A DNA stretch of 51,183 nucleotides from Paenibacillus sp. (lineage in GTDB: Bacteria; Bacillota; Bacilli; Paenibacillales; Paenibacillaceae). Positions 8,765 through 17,516 of this stretch are shown one piece after another. Positions within the stretch are counted from its first letter, which is position 1, and each line of letters starts with the position of its first letter. Below the pieces are notes generated by a model. The model had not been told where the DNA came from. It searched no databases and saw only the letters and a list, made by a program, of their open reading frames with translations. Where the stretch lies: contig JAIRVF010000023.1 in NCBI GenBank assembly GCA_031254035.1, forward strand, positions 1-51,183. Reading direction: 5' to 3'. A program made the translations under genes and the position numbers.

Positions 8765-9820
8765 CTAAAGTTTTCGGTATTTTTTCAATGCCAAAATATT
8801 TAGGATGATAAACGCAGCGGCAAATAGCACCAACACCGAAAGATCCAAAGCAATGTCCGAAAATCCAAGTCCTTTGTACATGACGCTTTTGAGGGCATCG
8901 GCCCCATAATAGAGCGGCATAATTCTAGCAATGACCTGCACCCAGGAAGCCATATGCTCCAGCGGGAAAATACCTGCGAAAAAGATCTGCGGGATGATGA
9001 CAAGTGGTATGAACTGAACCATTTGGAATTCCGATGCGGCAAAGGTGGACAGCAGAATCCCGAGCGAAAGAGCCACAAAGGCTAGCAGCAAATTGGCCAA
9101 CAAGACATACCAGATTGATCCGGCCATATTAATGCCAAGAACCATCGTTGCGTACACAACGACTATCACGGTTTGGATAAATGCGAATATGCCGTAACCG
9201 GCCAAATATCCGATGATAACTTCTCCTCTACGAACAGGCGTTGACATGAGCCGCTCTAAGGTTCCGGTCGTACGTTCCCGCAGCAATCCGATCCCGGAAA
9301 TCATAAATACGAAGAAGAAAACAAAGAAACCGATCAAGATCGGACTTAACGTATCAAAAAAAGCCGTGTCCGCGCTTCCATAAACATATTCCGTAGTTAG
9401 TCCTGGCTTTGACATTGGGACAGACATTTCCTGCTTCTGAACCGCTTGTGTAAAATTTTCCGCCATCTGGCCAATTTTCATCTGCAGTGCTTTGGACCCA
9501 GAAGGATCGCTATTTTTCAAAATTAGATGAAGGTTTCCATCCCGCATTTCTATGATCGCATCCAGCTTATCCTGTACCAATGTATCTTTATCGGCTTTTT
9601 CATAGGTTACCACATCCAGCCCCTGCTGCTTTATGAGCGAAATCATTTGCGGGTTCATTCCAACAGCGCCAATTTTGGCATCAGATGCATTTCCGGTGTG
9701 ATTAAACAAATAATACATCAATGACAATACGAGCAGCGGCGCCAGAAACAGCAAGGCCAATGTTCTTTTGTCGCGCAGCATCTGTTCGAAAATTCTTCTG
9801 ACAAGCGCTTTGATTCTCAT
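8765..9820 (-). CDS. ABC-2 type export permease
   Basis: A 351-residue membrane component of an ABC exporter. One N-terminal helix (LALLFLAPLLVLSLMYYLF) is followed by an extracytoplasmic stretch of about 140 residues and a cluster of five or six helices, the layout of the YhfI/LinG/YadH-like ABC-2 permease group. The motif ERTTGTLERLMSTPVRRGEV is the conserved cytoplasmic loop of this family. The start overlaps the ATPase stop (ATGA). The substrate is unknown; related pairs under TetR control usually export drugs or lipids. Confidence 0.9.
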   Translation of the reverse strand: MRIKALVRRIFEQMLRDKRTLALLFLAPLLVLSLMYYLFNHTGNASDAKIGAVGMNPQMISLIKQQGLDVVTYEKADKDTLVQDKLDAIIEMRDGNLHLILKNSDPSGSKALQMKIGQMAENFTQAVQKQEMSVPMSKPGLTTEYVYGSADTAFFDTLSPILIGFFVFFFVFMISGIGLLRERTTGTLERLMSTPVRRGEVIIGYLAGYGIFAFIQTVIVVVYATMVLGINMAGSIWYVLLANLLLAFVALSLGILLSTFAASEFQMVQFIPLVIIPQIFFAGIFPLEHMASWVQVIARIMPLYYGADALKSVMYKGLGFSDIALDLSVLVLFAAAFIILNILALKKYRKL

Positions 9821-10542
9821 GCCGTTTCGCCTCCCGCCCGCAAAAATACTTCTTCCAAATTCACTGCATGATATTGCTGTTTAAGCTGCTCCGGCGTGCC
9901 GCTGGCTAAAATTCGCCCTTCTCGTACCATGGCTAACTGATCGCATTTATCCGCTTCATCCATGACATGCGTCGTCACGATGATTGTTTTATGCTCGGAT
10001 GTCTTTAACCTGATGAGTTCATTCCAGATCGACTGCCTTAGCTCCGGATCAATACCAACGGTCGGCTCATCCAAAATGAGCACGGAAGGGTTGTGAATCA
10101 AAGCGATCGCAAGCGATAATCTCCGTTTCATGCCCCCGGAATAGGCAGACACCTTTTTACCTAGTTCATCCGTCAAATTCACCAAATCTGCTGCATAGGC
10201 AATCCGTTGCTTTTGCTCCGTTCTGCCCATTTTAAACATCGAAGCAAAAAACTTCAGATTCTCCTCCGCCGTCAGTTCAGTGTATAAAGCATCCGATTGC
10301 GCCATGTACCCAATTTGCTGGAGCATAGGCAGACTAGGCATTTTCGTGTTGAGCACTTCGATCTGGCCTTCATCCGGCACATCCATCCCGACCATCATTT
10401 TGACGAGCGTCGTTTTGCCTGCGCCAGAAGGACCGATTAGCCCGTAGATTTGGCCTTTTTCCATGTGAAGATCCACTTTGTTTAGCACGATTTTTTGTCC
10501 AAATCTTCTGCTAACCTGCCGCACTGTGACGGTTGCTTCCAT
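9817..10542 (-). CDS. ABC exporter ATP-binding protein
   Basis: A 241-residue ATPase that drives the adjacent ABC-2 permease. Walker A GPSGAGKT (37-44), signature YSGGM (134-138), Walker B VLILDEP (153-159) and the switch histidine in VTTHVMDEADKC are all present. GGGAGTGGG precedes the ATG. The gene is divergent from the TetR regulator at 10824 and shares an intergenic region with a palindrome likely to be the TetR operator. Confidence 0.93.
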   Translation of the reverse strand: MEATVTVRQVSRRFGQKIVLNKVDLHMEKGQIYGLIGPSGAGKTTLVKMMVGMDVPDEGQIEVLNTKMPSLPMLQQIGYMAQSDALYTELTAEENLKFFASMFKMGRTEQKQRIAYAADLVNLTDELGKKVSAYSGGMKRRLSLAIALIHNPSVLILDEPTVGIDPELRQSIWNELIRLKTSEHKTIIVTTHVMDEADKCDQLAMVREGRILASGTPEQLKQQYHAVNLEEVFLRAGGETA

Positions 10543-10669
10543 TTTCCCACTCCCTCGTTAATGAACACTGTGTTGATTATCTTTCGTAATTTCATTATAA
10601 TCAAAGCATATTTCAATCACAATAAACAGAATTTCAATATGTGATCATTACTCGGCAGTTTCGCAATAA

Positions 10670-10688
10670 TTGTTCATTAATGAATCAA
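10670..10688. promoter_or_regulatory. Candidate TetR operator between divergent exporter and regulator
   Basis: TTGTTCATTAATGAATCAA holds a perfect 12-bp palindrome TTCATTAATGAA. A second copy of the half TTAATGAACA lies at about 10558, next to the exporter start. Position between a TetR gene and its divergent ABC exporter supports an operator (inference). Confidence 0.5.
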
Positions 10689-10823
10689 TTACATAATGTT
10701 GACCGATGCTTGAATTCAGGCTATTTATAGATTCAATACGGAATATACTGTAGATCTATATCTAGCTTCATTTTCTCGTATGATTCCAATATGAATTTGG
10801 TTCTAACAGGAGGATTCTTAATC

Positions 10824-11462
10824 ATGGAGCAATCGAAGGACCGGCGGGTTATGCGCACGAAGGACGTCATTCGCAAGGCTTTAACGGAGTTAATCGATGA
10901 AAAGGGCTTTGAAGCGTTAACGGTAAAGGATATTACGACACGGGCGGAAATAAACCGCGGAACCTTTTATCTGCATTACCGGGATAAATATGATTTACTA
11001 GAGCAGAGTGAACAGGAGCTCATCGAAGGTTTGATCAAGATTCTCAGTACGATTGACCTCTTTGATATGAATAATCTGGTGGATATCAAGCAAACTTTTC
11101 CGTATATCGTGACGGTGTTTGAGTATATGGGCGAACATGCCGACTTCTTGAAAACAATCCTCGGTCCCAAAGGAGATCCTTCTTTTCATTCTTTACTTAA
11201 AGCAATGATGTGGGAGCATTTGTTCGAAAAAAATGTAATTCCGTTTATAAAAAAGGAAAATGTGCTTGTCCCGACGGAATATCTTGTCGCCTATATCGCA
11301 TCGGCGCATTTCGGCATTATCGAAGAATGGCTGATGAAAGGGCGTAAAGAGTCGCCACAGGAAATCGCATCGATCATGTTCAAACTTTCGGCCCACGGAC
11401 CTCTATACGCAGCAGGCGTGATCAAGGAGAAACCAACTTGCTCCGAAAGTGATAAACCTTAA
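10824..11462 (+). CDS. TetR/AcrR-family transcriptional regulator
   Basis: A 212-residue repressor. The N-terminal helix-turn-helix is clear (VIRKALTELIDEKGFEALTV, then ITTRAEINRGTFYLHYRDKY at about residues 30-50). The C-terminal domain resembles the TetR_C group common in Firmicutes (FPYIVTVFEYMGEHADFLK). The ATG at 10824 has AGGAGG upstream and is preferred over an in-frame ATG at 10791. It probably controls the divergent ABC exporter and perhaps the methyltransferase 45 bp downstream. Confidence 0.9.
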   Translation: MEQSKDRRVMRTKDVIRKALTELIDEKGFEALTVKDITTRAEINRGTFYLHYRDKYDLLEQSEQELIEGLIKILSTIDLFDMNNLVDIKQTFPYIVTVFEYMGEHADFLKTILGPKGDPSFHSLLKAMMWEHLFEKNVIPFIKKENVLVPTEYLVAYIASAHFGIIEEWLMKGRKESPQEIASIMFKLSAHGPLYAAGVIKEKPTCSESDKP

Positions 11463-11507
11463 TGTATTATTCAATCAAAAGATGATTTATTGAGGAGCAA
11501 ACATAAA

Positions 11508-12110
11508 ATGGAAAAACAAAAGCTAATTAAGAAGTTCGATAAACAGTCGGCTATATATGAGGAAAACACGCGTAAACGCATGATGGGTGAATGGCGAAAA
11601 CGCCTTGTTGAAGGCGTCCAGGGAGATGTGCTTGAAATCGCAGTTGGTGCGGGAGCCAACTTTCCTTATTATGATATGGCTCAGGTGAAGCTGACAGCCG
11701 CAGATTTCAGTCCGATGATGCTCCATCGCGCGCGCCGGATTGCTGATGAGCTGCGCATGCAGGTGAATTTGATCGAAAGTGATATTGAAACATTGGAGTT
11801 TCCGGAACATTCTTTCGACTACGTTGTTTCTACACTTTCCTTATGCGGTTATGACAACCCGGAGCAGGTTCTCCGCAACATCAGTCGCTGGTGCAGACCT
11901 AGCGGTCGTATCTGCCTTTTGGAGCATGGACTTGGAGGCAATGTTTTATTAAAATCCACCCAACACTTGCTAAATCCGATTGCCCGCAAAGTTTCCGGGT
12001 GCCACTGGAATCGCGACATCATTCAAATCGTGAGGAATTCTGGTCTTCAGATTGAACGGATGGAGCCGCACTGGGGCGGTATGATTCATTTAATATGGGC
12101 GCGGGTGTGA
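11508..12110 (+). CDS. Class I SAM-dependent methyltransferase
   Basis: A 200-residue UbiE/Methyltransf_11-like enzyme. Motif I is VLEIAVGAGANFPYY, motif II region is VKLTAADFSPMMLHRARR and motif IV-like is FDYVVSTLSLCGY. TTGAGGAG precedes the ATG. It follows the TetR gene by 45 bp, so they are probably cotranscribed. The substrate is not predictable: small-molecule or lipid methylation is likely, and a drug-modification role is possible given the neighbouring exporter (inference). Confidence 0.88.
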   Translation: MEKQKLIKKFDKQSAIYEENTRKRMMGEWRKRLVEGVQGDVLEIAVGAGANFPYYDMAQVKLTAADFSPMMLHRARRIADELRMQVNLIESDIETLEFPEHSFDYVVSTLSLCGYDNPEQVLRNISRWCRPSGRICLLEHGLGGNVLLKSTQHLLNPIARKVSGCHWNRDIIQIVRNSGLQIERMEPHWGGMIHLIWARV

Positions 12111-12124
12111 AGCCACCCCGAAAA

Positions 12125-12403
12125 ATGAAAAAGTGGATCTTTTCTCACCGCCCGCTCTAGTGCCACTCTAGTGCGCTCATGCAAATTGGTGCAAAAGCGC
12201 ATCTTTTCTTACCATTCTAGTACGCTCTATGCTAAATTGGTGCAAAAGCGCATCCTTTCCAGGTAAAATCCACCAGCGAAGGCACAAAGGCAGGAAATAA
12301 TTGCACTTTTGCAAGCTTTTCCTTCTTAAGATAGATAAAACGCAGAAAAAGATGCAGGTTCGCATCTTTTCCGTCGCTTGGTTACTTTTCGAATTTCCCG
12401 CAA
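12125..12403. repeat. Stem-loop repeat, family 2, copy D
   Basis: Non-coding stretch with at least four hairpins, each followed by a T-rich run: cores GGTGCAAAAGCGCATC (about 12188 and 12239), TTGCACTTTTGCAA (12301) and GATGCAGGTTCGCATC (12351). An internal near-duplication of about 50 bp occurs at 12168-12260. The right two thirds are clearly homologous to copy E at 13676-13780, and the core motif is shared with family 1. It lies just past the nucleoside hydrolase stop and may also terminate transcripts. Confidence 0.75.
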
Positions 12404-12471
12404 CATTCTATCGTGGATCCGATCCCGAACATACTAAATTTCAGTCATACTACAACCTCAATGCACACCGC

Positions 12472-13368
12472 TTACTTCATTCGATCCAACGTTTCCGCAA
12501 ACCAGGATTTAAACGCTGTCTGGTCAATTCCAGTCGCAACCCGGATGTTCAGTTCGCCATTAATTTCCATGGTCATACCCTTGGCAGGCCCTTCGGTAAT
12601 AACGGTAATCCGCTTGGGCTCAACATGAAATATCTCCGGGTTCGTTAAATATGTGATCGCGCACATATCATGCATCACGACCCCGTTCTCCATATCGCCA
12701 TCCCGATAATGACGGAAGGTGGCGTCAAACATCTCCGCTGTTTGGCTCTGTTTATTTGCCGGATCCAATTCTTCTTCGCCAATAAGCGCTTTCAAGGTTA
12801 CGTCCAGGCCAATCATAACCATATCAACGCCGGAATCAAAGACGATTTGTGCGGCATGCGGATCAGCCCAAATATTAAATTCCGCAGCGCTGGTAACATT
12901 GCCGCCGGATAATGAACCGCCCATCAACACAATGCGATCTATTTGGGACTTGATATGAGGGTACATCAGCAATAACATGGCAATATTGGTCAGAGGACCA
13001 ATGGAAACCAGCGTTATCTTTGCGCCAGATGCTTCCAATAATGAACGCATAGCCTCAACCGCATGTTCTTCGATGATCCGGTGTGTACTTTCCGGAAAAT
13101 CATACCCGTCCATACCCGATTCCCCGTGTACATCCGTACTGACAACAGGCTGAAACAAAGGTGTTTCCATACCGCGAGCCACAGGTGTATCCTGTCCGTA
13201 AAATGTGACCAACTTTAACGCGTTGGCAGTTGTTTTGTCAATATCCACATTGCCATGTAACGTCGTAATTAAGCGAACATCCAGTTCCGGTCGGTAAAAA
13301 GCCATTCCAAGCGCCGCCGCGTCGTCGATGCCTGGATCGGTGCTGATGATGACAGGAATTCTAGCCAT
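12472..13368 (-). CDS. Inosine/uridine-preferring nucleoside hydrolase family protein
   Basis: A 298-residue enzyme predicted to hydrolyse nucleosides to base and ribose. The N-terminal calcium and ribose site is present as STDPGIDDA (residues 9-17); the first Asp of the usual DxDxxxDD motif is Ser here. NIWADPHAA (ribose contacts) and VVMHDMCA (late His-Asp) are also present. AGGAGG precedes the ATG. It lies downstream of the ribose operon on the same strand, beyond a strong terminator, and is flanked by direct copies of a repeat (D and E). Released ribose could feed RbsK (inference). Confidence 0.9.
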   Translation of the reverse strand: MARIPVIISTDPGIDDAAALGMAFYRPELDVRLITTLHGNVDIDKTTANALKLVTFYGQDTPVARGMETPLFQPVVSTDVHGESGMDGYDFPESTHRIIEEHAVEAMRSLLEASGAKITLVSIGPLTNIAMLLLMYPHIKSQIDRIVLMGGSLSGGNVTSAAEFNIWADPHAAQIVFDSGVDMVMIGLDVTLKALIGEEELDPANKQSQTAEMFDATFRHYRDGDMENGVVMHDMCAITYLTNPEIFHVEPKRITVITEGPAKGMTMEINGELNIRVATGIDQTAFKSWFAETLDRMK

Positions 13369-13429
13369 CTGATTATCCTCCTATAGGTATCCTGTTTTGA
13401 GTCAAGGTTAGCCTAGTTTATCGGAATCG

Positions 13430-13545
13430 TCAATGCGACTTCGTTTCGAGGATGATCTCTCCCATCATGCCAATCACTGCGTTAAGGTCTTTTTCCACTG
13501 AAAACTTACGATCGATCGATGTCGGCAGCCCATCCTTGGGCGCGA
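13430..13545 (-). pseudogene. Unrecognised 3' gene fragment next to repeat E
   Basis: About 38 codons ending GMMGEIILETKSH with a codon pattern like real coding sequence. The open frame continues upstream only into the repeat, so the 5' part of the gene is missing. I do not recognise the family. The call rests on the matching arrangement seen at repeat copies A and B. Confidence 0.25.
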
Positions 13546-13780
13546 GTTTGAAACACCTGAAAAATGCAGAAAGTGTATCCTTTTCTCTCACTTTAGTGTG
13601 TTCTAATCCAAATTGTTGAGAAAGCACATCTTTTTAAGCAAAAACTTCTGAATAAACGCTCACAGACCGTAAAAGCATGCACTTTTGCAAGCTTTACCTT
13701 CTAGGATAGAAAAACTGCAGAAGAAGATGCAGTTTTGCATCTTTTTCCGTCAGCTGATTACTTTTCGAAATTCACTAAAC
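13545..13780. repeat. Stem-loop repeat, family 2, copy E
   Basis: Direct-orientation homologue of copy D, with hairpin cores ATGCACTTTTGCAA (about 13677) and GATGCAGTTTTGCATC (about 13726) followed by T runs, and degenerate hairpins at 13570 and 13618. It sits between the rbs terminator and the nucleoside hydrolase gene. Confidence 0.75.
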
Positions 13781-13808
13781 GACCATAGACAGTCACCCAA
13801 AAGAAAAA

Positions 13809-13856
13809 CCCCTTATCGTTAGCAGGTCATAAAATAAACCTGTCCACGATAAGGGG
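13809..13856 (-). terminator. Rho-independent terminator of the rbs operon
   Basis: An 11-bp stem CCCCTTATCGT/ACGATAAGGGG encloses a second inverted repeat (AGGT...ACCT). On the minus strand the stem is followed by TTTTTC (13802-13808). It lies about 130 bp after the rbsB stop. Confidence 0.85.
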
Positions 13857-13987
13857 ATCATAACTAAGCTATCAAGTTCAGAACCTATTCTGATCTCGGA
13901 GAAACAAAACTCTGCTAATAGCGGTCTTTTTTTCAAGAAGTGTGCGCCGTTAGGCATTTTTCTCGTCTACAGCTCCCACATCCCGAA

Positions 13988-14905
13988 CTATTCTTTAGTT
14001 ACCAGCTTAAGCGGTGCAGGAATGTTTTTTTCTACCGTCTTGCCCTGAAGTACATCAGCTGCGGCTTGAACCGCCAACTGTCCGATCAGATCAGGCTGCT
14101 GTGCCACGGTCGCGGTCAGCTTTCCGTCCTGGATCGATTTCAATGCATCATCGTTGCCGTCAAAACCGACAACCGGAATGTCTCTGCCGGAGCTCTTGAT
14201 AGCTTCGATTGCACCCAGCGCCATTTCGTCATTGTGTGCGAACACGGCTTGTACACCAGGGTTTGCTTGCAGCAGGTTTTCCATGACGTTCAGACCTTTT
14301 GTACGGTCAAAATCCGCCGTTTGTTTTGCGATGACTTTCAGATTCTGGTCGGCAACTTCATGGAAACCTTTGCCGCGTTCACGGGTCGCCGATGCGCCAG
14401 CTACACCTTCCAATTCAATTACTTTCGCGTCTTTGCCCACAATTTTTTCGATAAATTCAGCCGCCATCTTGCCGCCCTTCACGTTATCTGAAGCTACGAG
14501 TGCTTCAACATCACCTTTGTCCGCAGAGCGGTCGAGGGTAATGACAGGAATGCCGAGATTGTTCGCCGACTGCACAACAGTCGAAATAGCTGCGGAATCA
14601 GTAGGGTTAATAAGCAGCACCTCAACACCCTTTTGAATCAGATCGTCGACATCATTACTTTGTTTAGCCGAATCGTTTTGCGCGTCAACAACGATCGCTT
14701 CCATGTTATGCTTTTTGGCTTCGTTAACCACGCCATCTTTCAACGAAACGAAAAACGGGTTATTCAAAGTGGAGATGGATAAACCGACTTTGATTTTTTT
14801 CGCCTCTCCGGCCGTTTTAGGCTTGGCCCAGCTTGGTGGTTGCAGTGAACATCCAGTTGTTAAAATAAGCAGAAACGCTGCCAATACTAAAGTAAGTTTT
14901 TTCAT
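13988..14905 (-). CDS. rbsB: Ribose ABC transporter substrate-binding lipoprotein
   Basis: A 305-residue periplasmic-binding-type lipoprotein (Peripla_BP_4) that captures D-ribose outside the cell. The signal peptide ends in a lipobox LTTGC at residues 15-19. IKVGLSISTLNNPFF, TLDRSAD and NDEMALGAIEA are typical of RbsB. It is the last gene of rbsRKDACB, 14 bp after rbsC, and is followed by a strong terminator. Length and order match Bacillus RbsB. Confidence 0.95.
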   Translation of the reverse strand: MKKLTLVLAAFLLILTTGCSLQPPSWAKPKTAGEAKKIKVGLSISTLNNPFFVSLKDGVVNEAKKHNMEAIVVDAQNDSAKQSNDVDDLIQKGVEVLLINPTDSAAISTVVQSANNLGIPVITLDRSADKGDVEALVASDNVKGGKMAAEFIEKIVGKDAKVIELEGVAGASATRERGKGFHEVADQNLKVIAKQTADFDRTKGLNVMENLLQANPGVQAVFAHNDEMALGAIEAIKSSGRDIPVVGFDGNDDALKSIQDGKLTATVAQQPDLIGQLAVQAAADVLQGKTVEKNIPAPLKLVTKE

Positions 14906-14919
14906 GTAAATTCTCTCCC

Positions 14920-15888
14920 TTATGCGGATTTTTTTCGGTCGATGAGTACGGCGATTAGAATGACAATACCTTTAACAACCATTTGATAGAAAGAAGACAC
15001 GCCGAGTAAGTTAAGTCCGTTGTTCAAGGTACCGATAATCAGCACACCGATCAACGTACCGACAATGCGGCCACGGCCGCCGGAAAGACTTGTACCGCCC
15101 AAAACAACCGCAGCGATCGCGTCCAACTCATAGGAAGTACCGGCCGTTGGCTGCGCCGAGTCCAAACGTGAGGCCAAAATGGCTCCGGCCAAAGCAGACA
15201 ACACACCTGCCAAAGAGTAAATCATGATTTTGACACGTGAAACTTTAATACCAGAAACGATAGCCGCTTTTTCGTTACCGCCGATTGCATAGGTTTTGCG
15301 TCCGAAGGAAGTTTTTTGCAATATCACCCACAGAACTGCAAAGGTAATGATCATCGTAATGGCAGGAATCGGAATACCGAATTGATAGCCCCGGCCGAAC
15401 AGCTGGAACGTCATGCTGTCACCCAGCCCGGTAATCGGGTTACCGTTTGTATAAACAAGCGTTAATCCTCTGAAGATGGTCATTGTTGCCAATGTCGCGA
15501 TAAACGGTGCCATTTTGCCTTTGGTAATCAAGAGACCGTTGACCATGCCCATCACGCCGCCAACTAAACAGCCAATGATGATTGCCAAAATCGGATCAAA
15601 GCCAGCAACAAGCATATTGGCGACAAAGGCGCTTGATAACGCCAGGATCGAGCCGACGGACAAGTCGATGCCGCCTGTTAAAATAACGAAGGTCATACCG
15701 AACGCAATCAGTGCGTTGATCGATACCTGGCGGAGCAGATTCAAAATATTAAGCGGTTCCAAAAAGCTTGTATTCAGGAACGATACAATAAGAACTAGGA
15801 TGATCAGACCGAGAAGCGGGCCCAATTTTTGTGTGATTTGCGAAACCTGAAACCCTTTCTTTGTTTTTGCATTATTCATTGTTGTCAT
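14920..15888 (-). CDS. rbsC: Ribose ABC transporter permease
   Basis: A 322-residue membrane protein with about eight to ten helices, of the BPD_transp_2 family. The conserved cytoplasmic stretch RGLTLVYTNGNPITG and the segment AVVLGGTSLSGGRGRIVGT are diagnostic of RbsC-type sugar permeases. It begins two bases after the RbsA stop codon and is followed closely by rbsB. It forms the transmembrane path for ribose, presumably as a dimer with the RbsA ATPase. Confidence 0.95.
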   Translation of the reverse strand: MTTMNNAKTKKGFQVSQITQKLGPLLGLIILVLIVSFLNTSFLEPLNILNLLRQVSINALIAFGMTFVILTGGIDLSVGSILALSSAFVANMLVAGFDPILAIIIGCLVGGVMGMVNGLLITKGKMAPFIATLATMTIFRGLTLVYTNGNPITGLGDSMTFQLFGRGYQFGIPIPAITMIITFAVLWVILQKTSFGRKTYAIGGNEKAAIVSGIKVSRVKIMIYSLAGVLSALAGAILASRLDSAQPTAGTSYELDAIAAVVLGGTSLSGGRGRIVGTLIGVLIIGTLNNGLNLLGVSSFYQMVVKGIVILIAVLIDRKKSA

Positions 15889-15889
15889 A

Positions 15890-17371
15890 TTACTGTCCCC
15901 CTGTTGCCAGCGTCATAATTTTTTCCTGCGTCGCTTCATCTTTATTTAGTTCTCCCGTGATATGGCCTTCGTGAACAACAACGATGCGATCGCTCATTCC
16001 AAGCACTTCAGGCAATTCAGAGGATACCATGATAATGGCAACACCATGGCCCGTCAGCTCGTTCATCAGCTGATATATTTCGCGCTTGGCGCCTACGTCT
16101 ACGCCCCGGGTTGGTTCGTCGAGAATCAGAAGCTTAGGACCTATGCCTACCCATTTAGCGATAACCACCTTCTGCTGATTCCCCCCGGACAGATTGCCGG
16201 CTGCCGTTTCCGACGAGTGGGTTTTGATTTGCAGCCGCTTAATCAGAGCATCTACGAATAGCTTTTCTTTTTGCGATGAGATGATTCCTTTGGATGTAAA
16301 TCCACTTATACTTGGCAGTACCATGTTTTCCCGTACGGAGAAGTCCAGAATCAACCCTTCGTCTTTGCGGTCCTCCGTAATGAAACCGATTCCAAGTTTT
16401 ACCGCGTCAGCCGGCTTTTTAATGGCGGCTTTCTTCCCGAACATGCGGATCTCGCCGCCATCCAGATGATCGAGTCCGAACAAGGCCCTCATAATCTCCG
16501 TACGTCCCGATCCCATTAATCCCGAGAAGCCGACGATTTCGCCTTCATGAACCTTAAAGCTCACATCTTCGAACAATCCCTTCCGCGATGCGTGCTCGAC
16601 CTCGAGCACAACCTCACCCGGGGAAGGATTCCGAGCTGGGAAGCGCTCGGTCAGCTCTCTGCCGACCATTTTCTTGACGACCTCGTCAAAGTTAGTCTGC
16701 GGAATATCCTTCGTGTCTACCGTTTTTCCGTCACGCATGACGGTGATCCGGTCGCAAATCGCGAATATCTCCTCCATGCGGTGTGATATATAGACGATGG
16801 ATACGCCCGTTTTTTTCAATGACTGGATGACCTCGAACAACTTCTCAATTTCTCTCTCCGTAAGCGCCGACGTTGGTTCGTCCATAATGATCACCTTGGT
16901 GTCAGTAAGTAGCGCCTTGGCGATCTCTATCATCTGCTGCTGTCCGACCGAGCATTCCCCAGCTTCGATATTCAGCGGAATGTCGACGGAAAGCTTATTG
17001 AACTGCTCATTTGCAAGCGCCTTCATTTCCTTTGACTTCAGCAAACCCCATGGCGTGGACATTTCCTTTCCGATAAACAGGTTCTCAAGCACGGTCATAT
17101 CAGGCCAAACATTTAGTTCCTGATGGATAAAGGCTACACCTTGACCTTCCGCCTCTTTTGGATTCGAAAAATACGTCTCCTTGCCGTCGACGATGATGGT
17201 TCCTTCGTCCCTTGGATGCAAACCGGTGAGGATATTCATCAGCGTGGACTTGCCGGCGCCGTTTTCTCCCATTAGGGCGTGAACCTCGCCTTCGCGCAGC
17301 TCAAAATCAACGCCGGATAATACCTGGTTGCTGCCGAAGGCTTTGTGGATTCCTTTCATTTGAATGTGCAT
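15890..17371 (-). CDS. rbsA: Ribose ABC transporter ATP-binding protein
   Basis: A 493-residue ATPase with two fused ABC domains. The first has Walker A GENGAGKST (about 35-43), signature SVGQQQM and Walker B VIIMDEPTSAL. The second has the degenerate Walker A GLMGSGRTE normal for this family, LSGGNQQK and LLILDEPTRGVDVG. It follows rbsD across a 145-bp gap that holds a tandem hairpin repeat. It energises ribose uptake through RbsC. Confidence 0.95.
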   Translation of the reverse strand: MHIQMKGIHKAFGSNQVLSGVDFELREGEVHALMGENGAGKSTLMNILTGLHPRDEGTIIVDGKETYFSNPKEAEGQGVAFIHQELNVWPDMTVLENLFIGKEMSTPWGLLKSKEMKALANEQFNKLSVDIPLNIEAGECSVGQQQMIEIAKALLTDTKVIIMDEPTSALTEREIEKLFEVIQSLKKTGVSIVYISHRMEEIFAICDRITVMRDGKTVDTKDIPQTNFDEVVKKMVGRELTERFPARNPSPGEVVLEVEHASRKGLFEDVSFKVHEGEIVGFSGLMGSGRTEIMRALFGLDHLDGGEIRMFGKKAAIKKPADAVKLGIGFITEDRKDEGLILDFSVRENMVLPSISGFTSKGIISSQKEKLFVDALIKRLQIKTHSSETAAGNLSGGNQQKVVIAKWVGIGPKLLILDEPTRGVDVGAKREIYQLMNELTGHGVAIIMVSSELPEVLGMSDRIVVVHEGHITGELNKDEATQEKIMTLATGGQ

Positions 17372-17387
17372 AAGGGGTCCTCCTTAA

Positions 17388-17515
17388 AGTTTTGCGAGCA
17401 TTGCTCCACTGATGTTCTTCATAGCAAAACTTGCTTCGTAAGCCAATGCCTAGTTTTGCGGGCACTGCTCCTTGATTGTTTTCCGCAGCAAAACTTGCTT
17501 CGTAAGCTAATGCTT
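17388..17515. repeat. Two tandem 64-bp hairpin units between rbsD and rbsA
   Basis: Units 17388-17451 and 17452-17515 both begin AGTTTTGCGRGCAYTGCTCC, contain GCAAAACTTGCTTCGTAAGC, and can fold through AGTTTTGC pairing with GCAAAACT. They lie inside the transcribed rbs operon, so they would form RNA stem-loops at a cistron boundary. Confidence 0.8.
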
Positions 17516-17516
17516 T

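Noticed and set aside
12125..12403. CRISPR array
   Set aside because: The repeated cores are irregularly spaced hairpins with conserved intervening sequence, not identical direct repeats with unique spacers, and there are no cas genes.
13940..14491. Plus-strand open frame of 183 codons
   Set aside because: It is antisense to rbsB, without a ribosome binding site or any family resemblance.
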